Shown here piece after piece: positions 13,582 to 18,272 of a DNA stretch of 20,811 nucleotides (position 1 is its first letter; every line of letters starts with the position of its first letter). The DNA comes from JAFGDH01 sp964447525 (GTDB lineage Archaea; Aenigmatarchaeota; Aenigmatarchaeia; QMZP01; QMZT01): the NCBI GenBank assembly GCA_964447525.1, contig CAYUSU010000026.1, forward strand, positions 1 through 20,811. The letters run 5' to 3'. Both the position numbers and the translations under genes were made by a program. The notes beneath the pieces were generated by a model. That model searched no databases. It saw only the letters and a program-made list of their open reading frames with translations, and had not been told where the DNA came from.

Positions 13582-13914
13582 ATGAAACTTCTCGGTGAAG
13601 CGTTAAAGAAAATGGTCAGCAAACCGGTGACCAGAAAATTCCCAAAAGAGAAACCGGTTATTCCGGAAGGTTTCCGCGGGCAGGTCGAACACAACAAGGA
13701 AACATGCACATACTGTACATTATGTGCAATCAACTGTCCAGCAGCAGCGATATCGATCAACAGGGAAAAGAAGGAATGGAAGGTCGATATAGGAAAGTGC
13801 ATTTATTGCGGACGATGCGAAGATGTCTGCCCCACCAAACCGAAGAGCGTAAAGCTTGGAAAGAAATACGATAATACTGATTACGACAGGGAGAATCTCA
13901 AGAACAGGAGCTAA
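13582..13914 (+). CDS. Hydrogenase 2[4Fe-4S] ferredoxin subunit, NuoI-like (MbhN/EchF-like)
   Basis: Electron-transfer subunit of 110 residues carrying two ferredoxin-type clusters: Cys42, Cys45, Cys48, Cys52 (CTYCTLCAINCP) and Cys73, Cys76, Cys79, Cys83 (CIYCGRCEDVCP). The basic N-terminal helix (LGEALKKMVSKPVTRKFP) and the tail after the second cluster match NuoI/EchF/MbhN subunits rather than a free ferredoxin. It is the third gene of the large subunit-NuoH-NuoI order typical of the end of mbh and related operons. It starts 21 bases after the previous stop without a ribosome site. A T8 tract 17 bases beyond its stop probably ends the transcript. Confidence 0.92.
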   Translation: MKLLGEALKKMVSKPVTRKFPKEKPVIPEGFRGQVEHNKETCTYCTLCAINCPAAAISINREKKEWKVDIGKCIYCGRCEDVCPTKPKSVKLGKKYDNTDYDRENLKNRS

Positions 13915-13927
13915 TCTAATTCACTGA

Positions 13928-14380
13928 TCATTTTTTTTCATATAAAACAATAAATTTATTTTTTCCTTTTTCCATTAACAGAGGGATACCCCATTTTTCA
14001 ACATCTATTTGGTTTTGAATTATTTCATATTGTTTTCTTTTCCATACCATATACTGTATTAAATATTTATGATCTATTTTTCCACATGTAAAAACAGTGA
14101 ATTTATTATGTTTGAACCATACTTTCCATTTTTCAGGAATATTGTAATCGTTTTCTACCAACAGCAACAAGTCTATATCTGAATAAAAACCGTGTTTCCA
14201 TTCTTTTTCATATTTTCCAAATGTACCCTTGGCAAGTGATCCAAATAATATTATTTTGTCAATTTTTTGAAACGGTGAAAAATTTCGTAAAACATATTCC
14301 TTTGTTTTTTCTATTAATTTATTTTGTTCGGATATCGAAAAAAATATTTTATTTGGACGTTCTTTTTCGTATTTTTCCAT
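13928..14380 (-). CDS. AT-rich nucleotidyltransferase-fold protein
   Basis: Protein of 150 residues with the polymerase-beta-like nucleotidyltransferase core: FGSLAKG (46-52) followed by SDIDLLLL (67-74), with Asp68 and Asp70 as metal ligands. The spacing between GS and DxD is longer than in short MNT proteins. Such proteins include MNT antitoxins/AMP-transferases of HEPN-MNT pairs and antibiotic-modifying enzymes. No HEPN partner is present, so a toxin-antitoxin role is not supported. Codons are extremely A/T-ending compared with the hydrogenase genes and hycI on both sides, suggesting recent acquisition. It converges on the hydrogenase operon with 13 bases between and follows hycI by 34 bases; an A/T-rich stretch around 14398-14407 may be its own promoter. 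Confidence 0.8.
   Translation of the reverse strand: MEKYEKERPNKIFFSISEQNKLIEKTKEYVLRNFSPFQKIDKIILFGSLAKGTFGKYEKEWKHGFYSDIDLLLLVENDYNIPEKWKVWFKHNKFTVFTCGKIDHKYLIQYMVWKRKQYEIIQNQIDVEKWGIPLLMEKGKNKFIVLYEKK
13931..13938 (+). terminator. T8 terminator of the hydrogenase operon
   Basis: Eight T residues lie 17 bases after the ferredoxin stop, in the position of an archaeal oligo-T terminator. They fall inside the last codons of the converging nucleotidyltransferase gene. Confidence 0.45.
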
Positions 14381-14414
14381 AATATAATCTTATTTTTATT
14401 ATTAATTAGAATCT

Positions 14415-15200
14415 TTATTTTCTGAATATCTTTTTTATTGAAGGTGTTCCGTTAGAAGAAAGTTCTGTTATTGCCCCATCCAAACCCTTTTCCATGGTCT
14501 TGCTGTTATGCAGGTCACATATCATTTTTATTATCTTGTCGCCTGATTTTTTCACGTCGCTTAACATTGGAATCCCGAACATTGTCTGCTTTTTCTGGAT
14601 TCCCAGTACAACGATCCTTGTGGAAGGAAGGTCCTGCTTCAGGAGCTTCATGAATATCGTCAACGGCGTTGTGTGCGTGGAATAGAATATCCTCTGGATC
14701 TCATGTTCTTCTATCTTCCTTATTTGACCAGGGCTTCCGCCGAAGCTCGCTGAGTCCACTATTATCAGAATGGATGGAAAGAATTCCCTTATCTCTTTAA
14801 CGTGGTTTTCCGGTGTGGCTGTTTTCATGAGAAGGACGTTGTCTTTCGGAAGGATGTTCTTCAGCTTGTCTATCACATACCATCCAATCCCGTCATCCCC
14901 CTTAAGATCATTCCCTATCCCAAGAACGGCGAAACGGAACTCCGTTTCCATACTAATATTTTCATATTTCTCGAACAGCTTCTTTATCTCCGGCATGGCC
15001 GGTTTCGCGTTTTTCGGAAGCTCTATTTTTTTCGCAATTTCGTTCTTTCCCTTCTTTTTGAGATGGAGTTTTACCGGTATGATAAAAACCTTTTCCTTAA
15101 CCGTTTTCATTCCTTCCTTTACGGGCTTCAGCTTTTCTTTCAATCCAGTGATCTTTTTAAGGAATGATTTTTCAGAACCATTACCGTTTTCTTCTCCCAT
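14415..15200 (-). CDS. hycI: [NiFe] hydrogenase maturation endopeptidase (HycI family) with N-terminal extension
   Basis: Predicted protease that trims the C-terminal tail of the hydrogenase large subunit after nickel insertion. The C-terminal ~175 residues match HycI: GIGNDLKGDDGIG (94-106), ATPENHVKEIREF (128-140), VDSASFGGSPGQIRKI (148-163), THTTPL (175-180) and VVLGIQ (197-202). Asp102 or Asp103, Asp149 and His176 correspond to the Asp-Asp-His nickel ligands. HycI is normally about 155 residues; here residues 1 to about 85 are a Lys/Glu-rich extension (for example LKEKLKPVKEGMKTVKEKV) of unknown role. A minus-strand TATA box 26 bp upstream supports this full-length start. It is convergent with, but close to, the hydrogenase genes it should serve, and divergent from the secretion ATPase. 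Confidence 0.9.
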   Translation of the reverse strand: MGEENGNGSEKSFLKKITGLKEKLKPVKEGMKTVKEKVFIIPVKLHLKKKGKNEIAKKIELPKNAKPAMPEIKKLFEKYENISMETEFRFAVLGIGNDLKGDDGIGWYVIDKLKNILPKDNVLLMKTATPENHVKEIREFFPSILIIVDSASFGGSPGQIRKIEEHEIQRIFYSTHTTPLTIFMKLLKQDLPSTRIVVLGIQKKQTMFGIPMLSDVKKSGDKIIKMICDLHNSKTMEKGLDGAITELSSNGTPSIKKIFRK

Positions 15201-15221
15201 ATTATTAGTTTTATTAAGACG

Positions 15222-15229
15222 GATAAATA
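15222..15229 (-). promoter_or_regulatory. TATA box (minus strand) for hycI
   Basis: On the minus strand this reads TATTTATC, centred about 26 bp before the start codon at 15200, giving leaderless spacing and supporting the long N-terminus. Confidence 0.55.
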
Positions 15230-15245
15230 ATTATTAATAGCGAAG

Positions 15246-15275
15246 GACGACTTTTTCCAATCAATATAAGTCGTC
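15246..15275 (+). repeat. 30-bp extragenic palindrome, copy 6 (E6), at the ATPase promoter
   Basis: Perfect 8-bp arms GACGACTT (15246-15253) and AAGTCGTC (15268-15275) with a 14-base spacer and CCA at positions 12-14. The spacer and right arm contain aatataag (15263-15270), a TATA-like sequence that could drive the ATPase gene with a leader of about 20 bases before ATG 15312. It is the only copy between divergent genes; a repressor bound here would block that promoter. Confidence 0.7.
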
Positions 15276-15311
15276 TATCTAATTGGTGTTGGACAATATT
15301 TGGGGTTCGGT

Positions 15312-17573
15312 ATGGCAGAAACAAAAGAAACGGGCGGGGGGTATTTGTATGATGAAGATTCCAGGACTCTGACGATCAATCTTCTGGGTTCTATTACTGG
15401 CGCTTCCATCGAGGATTTCGAGAGCGTGATGGCAAACGTTATTGACAAGATACTAACGGTAAAAAAGGTATTATCCATCGTCCTAGTCAAGGAAAGGGAA
15501 TACGAATACAGCGGGGAGCAGGTCCAGATGCTGGTCGAGATAGCCAACATCGTGGAAGAGATAGTTAGGACACGTGTCATTTCTTACAAAAACATAATGC
15601 CGGACAAATGGGGGAAATTCTACCCGGATTTCAGCCAGAGACTCCAGTACATCTTCATCAACCTGATGAGAAGAGACCCTATCGGAGCGTACGTGGAGAT
15701 TGTCAGGGAATCCCGGAATTTAATGATAAAGATGAACAGGAAAGGGAAGGGATTCGCGTGTTACAGGCATTACAAGGAAGAGATAATAGATCCGCTTAAA
15801 CTGAAAATGGAAAGGACAAAAATGATAAGCGCGGTAAAGGAGCACTTATCTGGATATCACATTGGTGACCGTTCGCTTTATCGGGAAATCTTCACTCCGT
15901 CCGTCCGGCCAAACTTCATGCTCACGAGATATATGATCACTCCGCCGGAAACCGGAAAATCGGTTGACAGGTACAAAATCAATGATATACAAGTCGAGAT
16001 ATACCGATTACCAACGACTTCATCATATTATTATCATGTCACTCCGCCGGAGTTCACACTGACGGAAGAGAAATACACGGTTCTCGACACCGCAAGAAGA
16101 TACATGGCAACTCATCGTCCGAAGACCGCGGAATTCGTCCGTTCGGAAAAGGTGAGAGAGGTATTCTACAACATAGGAAAAGATATGATAAGGGAAGTGG
16201 CAGACAAATCCGGAGTATACTTATCCACAAAAGAACTTGAGCAACTCGCCAATATTCTAACAAGGTACACAGCGGGACTGGGTGTGCTGGAGGTCCTTCT
16301 GGGCGACGAGAAAATCCAGGACATATACATAAATTCTCCTATCGAAACGTCCCCAATTTTGATATTCCACGGAGACTATGAGGAATGCGTAACAAATCTC
16401 ATTCCAACCAAGGAAGACGCTGAATCATGGGCCACGCGTTTGCGAATACAGTCCGGCCGGCCTCTCGACGAAGCCAACCCCGTTCTGGACACCGACATAG
16501 CCGTCCCGGGAGGGAAGGCGAGATTCGCCGTCATAACGAAGAACCTGTCACCTGATGGATTCGGTTTCGCGATAAGAAGGCACAGGGACAAACCATGGAC
16601 TCTCCCTCTCCTGATCAAGGGCAAGATGATTGATCCGCTAGGGGCTGGACTGCTTTCGTTCCTGATAGACGGTTCGGTCAGCATGCTGGTGGCCGGAGGA
16701 AGAGGCGCTGGAAAAACAAGCGTATTGGGGGCATTGATGCTGGAATTGCTCCCGAAAACAAGAATATTGACCATAGAAGATACTTTGGAGCTTCCAGTTG
16801 CCCAACTCAGAGACCTTCATTATAATATTGCATCCATGAAATCCAGGTCTGTCATCACTCAGGTGGAATCGGAAATGCCGGCCGACGAAGCATTAAGAAC
16901 TGCACTCAGGTTGGGTGATTCAGCTCTCATAATGGGTGAGGTTAGGAGCACGGAAGCTAAAGCGCTTTACGAAGCCATGCGAATCGGAGCGTTGTCCAAC
17001 GTGGTTTCGGGCACCATACACGGTGAATCGGCATACGGAGTCTATGACAGGGTCGTCAACGACCTCGGAGTTCCGCCAACGTCATTCAAGGCTACCGACA
17101 TAATCCCTATATGTAAATCTCTCCGGTCCGCGGATGGTCTGCATCGTTTCAGAAGGATGACCGAAATAACCGAAGTCAGGAAGCACTGGGAAGAAAACCC
17201 GGCAAAAGAAAATGGATTCGTCAATCTCATGGAATATTCAGGGAAGGAGGACCGCATGAAGCCTTCCGACACGTTCAAGAACGGCGAGTCCGAAGTGATA
17301 AACAGGATCGCCTCGTATGTGAAAGAGTGGAGCGGGAACTGGGAAGCCGTGTGGGGCGATATAATGTTAAGAGCAAGAATGAAAGAATATATAGTGAAGC
17401 TTTCCGACAAGCTCGGTAATCCTGGAATAATGGAAGCCAATTACGTGGTCAGGTCCAACATACACCATCATCTTCTCACCGAGAAAATGAGAGAAGAGGT
17501 CGGTACGGCCGAACCGGATAATGTTTTCAGCGAATGGAAAAAATGGTTTGAAAACACGGTAAAACCAAAATGA
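15312..17573 (+). CDS. Type II/IV secretion system ATPase (GspE/TadA/ArlI superfamily)
   Basis: Cytoplasmic ring ATPase powering pilus assembly or protein secretion. The 753-residue protein has a long N-terminal region (about 1-430) and the ATPase core. The core contains Walker A GGRGAGKT (462-469), an acidic IEDTLELP segment (about 490-497), a Walker B-like region ending MGEVRS (541-546, Glu543), and a His box TIHGES (568-573, His570). About 150 further residues follow the core. ATG 15312 is chosen over in-frame TTG 15300. Archaeal pili and archaella need a polytopic TadC/ArlJ partner, which is normally adjacent but absent here. Two secreted proteins follow on the same strand. The very start region (15246-15275) holds palindrome E6. 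Whether it serves pili, archaella or secretion cannot be told. Confidence 0.92.
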   Translation: MAETKETGGGYLYDEDSRTLTINLLGSITGASIEDFESVMANVIDKILTVKKVLSIVLVKEREYEYSGEQVQMLVEIANIVEEIVRTRVISYKNIMPDKWGKFYPDFSQRLQYIFINLMRRDPIGAYVEIVRESRNLMIKMNRKGKGFACYRHYKEEIIDPLKLKMERTKMISAVKEHLSGYHIGDRSLYREIFTPSVRPNFMLTRYMITPPETGKSVDRYKINDIQVEIYRLPTTSSYYYHVTPPEFTLTEEKYTVLDTARRYMATHRPKTAEFVRSEKVREVFYNIGKDMIREVADKSGVYLSTKELEQLANILTRYTAGLGVLEVLLGDEKIQDIYINSPIETSPILIFHGDYEECVTNLIPTKEDAESWATRLRIQSGRPLDEANPVLDTDIAVPGGKARFAVITKNLSPDGFGFAIRRHRDKPWTLPLLIKGKMIDPLGAGLLSFLIDGSVSMLVAGGRGAGKTSVLGALMLELLPKTRILTIEDTLELPVAQLRDLHYNIASMKSRSVITQVESEMPADEALRTALRLGDSALIMGEVRSTEAKALYEAMRIGALSNVVSGTIHGESAYGVYDRVVNDLGVPPTSFKATDIIPICKSLRSADGLHRFRRMTEITEVRKHWEENPAKENGFVNLMEYSGKEDRMKPSDTFKNGESEVINRIASYVKEWSGNWEAVWGDIMLRARMKEYIVKLSDKLGNPGIMEANYVVRSNIHHHLLTEKMREEVGTAEPDNVFSEWKKWFENTVKPK

Positions 17574-17574
17574 A

Positions 17575-17584
17575 TATAATTTAT
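17575..17584 (+). promoter_or_regulatory. TATA-like box for the small secreted protein
   Basis: atataattta directly follows the ATPase stop and is centred about 28 bp before ATG 17608, suggesting separate leaderless transcription. Confidence 0.35.
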
Positions 17585-17607
17585 TCTGTTAACTATATAA
17601 TTTAATT

Positions 17608-18219
17608 ATGATAAATAACACAATGGGCGGGGTGGTCATTTTATTCACGATTATTCTGATCGTACTGACGATACCGCCCGTTCATTCACAAACAACAGCA
17701 AATACGACAATGCAGATAAAGTTAACGTTGAACAATACCGGAGCGAAATATTATATCCCGGGAGCGGGTGAATTCAGTTATGCGGCTTTGCCGGTCAATA
17801 CGTATTCGTCTCCGCCGCATTTCTATCTCTCATCGTATCTCAACAACATGATGATATCACTCGTTTATTCATACCAGTCCCCTGTATCGGTTTCGACGGA
17901 CAAGTCCGGGGGAACATACACATTCGAACATTCGCTGAACTTCTCAAACTCGATTGTATTTTTGGTTTTTTCCAGTGGAACGTGGAAAGTCGTTGATAAT
18001 CGGATAGGTATGATAGAGAACAGGGAGTTCCTGACCAAACCGAAGCCCAGCTTTTCATACGGACTGGGGGACAAATATGAACTGAAGGTTCTTTTGGGGT
18101 TAAAAAACATGAACATCACGTCAGGAAATCAAGTCATGCAAAGCGGATATTACAATATGATCATAGAAAACAAGGGCAAAGTGGGGGGGAAGGACACGAT
18201 TTCTGTTGGAACGCTTTGA
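17608..18219 (+). CDS. Small secreted protein of unknown function
   Basis: Unrecognised 203-residue protein with a clear N-terminal hydrophobic segment (GGVVILFTIILIVLTIPP, 7-24) and probable signal-peptidase cleavage after VHSQ (about 28). The mature part has alternating polar and hydrophobic stretches typical of beta sandwiches, many Asn/Ser/Thr/Tyr residues and several Asn-X-Ser/Thr sites, and no cysteine. No class III pilin signal (basic/Gly before the hydrophobic stretch) is obvious, so it does not look like a standard pilin. It follows the secretion ATPase by 34 bases and precedes the S8 protease by 53 bases on the same strand, so it may be a substrate or accessory surface component of that locus (inference). 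Confidence 0.72.
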   Translation: MINNTMGGVVILFTIILIVLTIPPVHSQTTANTTMQIKLTLNNTGAKYYIPGAGEFSYAALPVNTYSSPPHFYLSSYLNNMMISLVYSYQSPVSVSTDKSGGTYTFEHSLNFSNSIVFLVFSSGTWKVVDNRIGMIENREFLTKPKPSFSYGLGDKYELKVLLGLKNMNITSGNQVMQSGYYNMIIENKGKVGGKDTISVGTL

Positions 18220-18240
18220 TTAACTATCCAGTTGTGTGTA

Positions 18241-18250
18241 ACTTATAATA
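18241..18250 (+). promoter_or_regulatory. TATA box for the S8 protease gene
   Basis: acttataata is centred about 27 bp before ATG 18273, consistent with a leaderless transcript and supporting that start. Confidence 0.45.
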
Positions 18251-18272
18251 TACGGTTATATAATTATTATTT

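Noticed and set aside
12682..13914. Complex I (NuoH/NuoI) assignment
   Set aside because: The partner large subunit retains both CxxC NiFe motifs and a cleavable tail, and a HycI protease is nearby, so these are hydrogenase subunits.
13928..14380. HEPN-MNT toxin-antitoxin pair
   Set aside because: Only the nucleotidyltransferase is present; both neighbours are identified as unrelated genes.
17050..17066. GGTCGT-CA-ACGACC palindrome
   Set aside because: It lies inside the ATPase coding sequence and does not have the 30-bp geometry of the extragenic family.
18229..18245. AGTT-N6-AACT inverted repeat after the small secreted protein gene
   Set aside because: Only four paired bases and no match to the 30-bp family; possibly chance in A/T-rich DNA.
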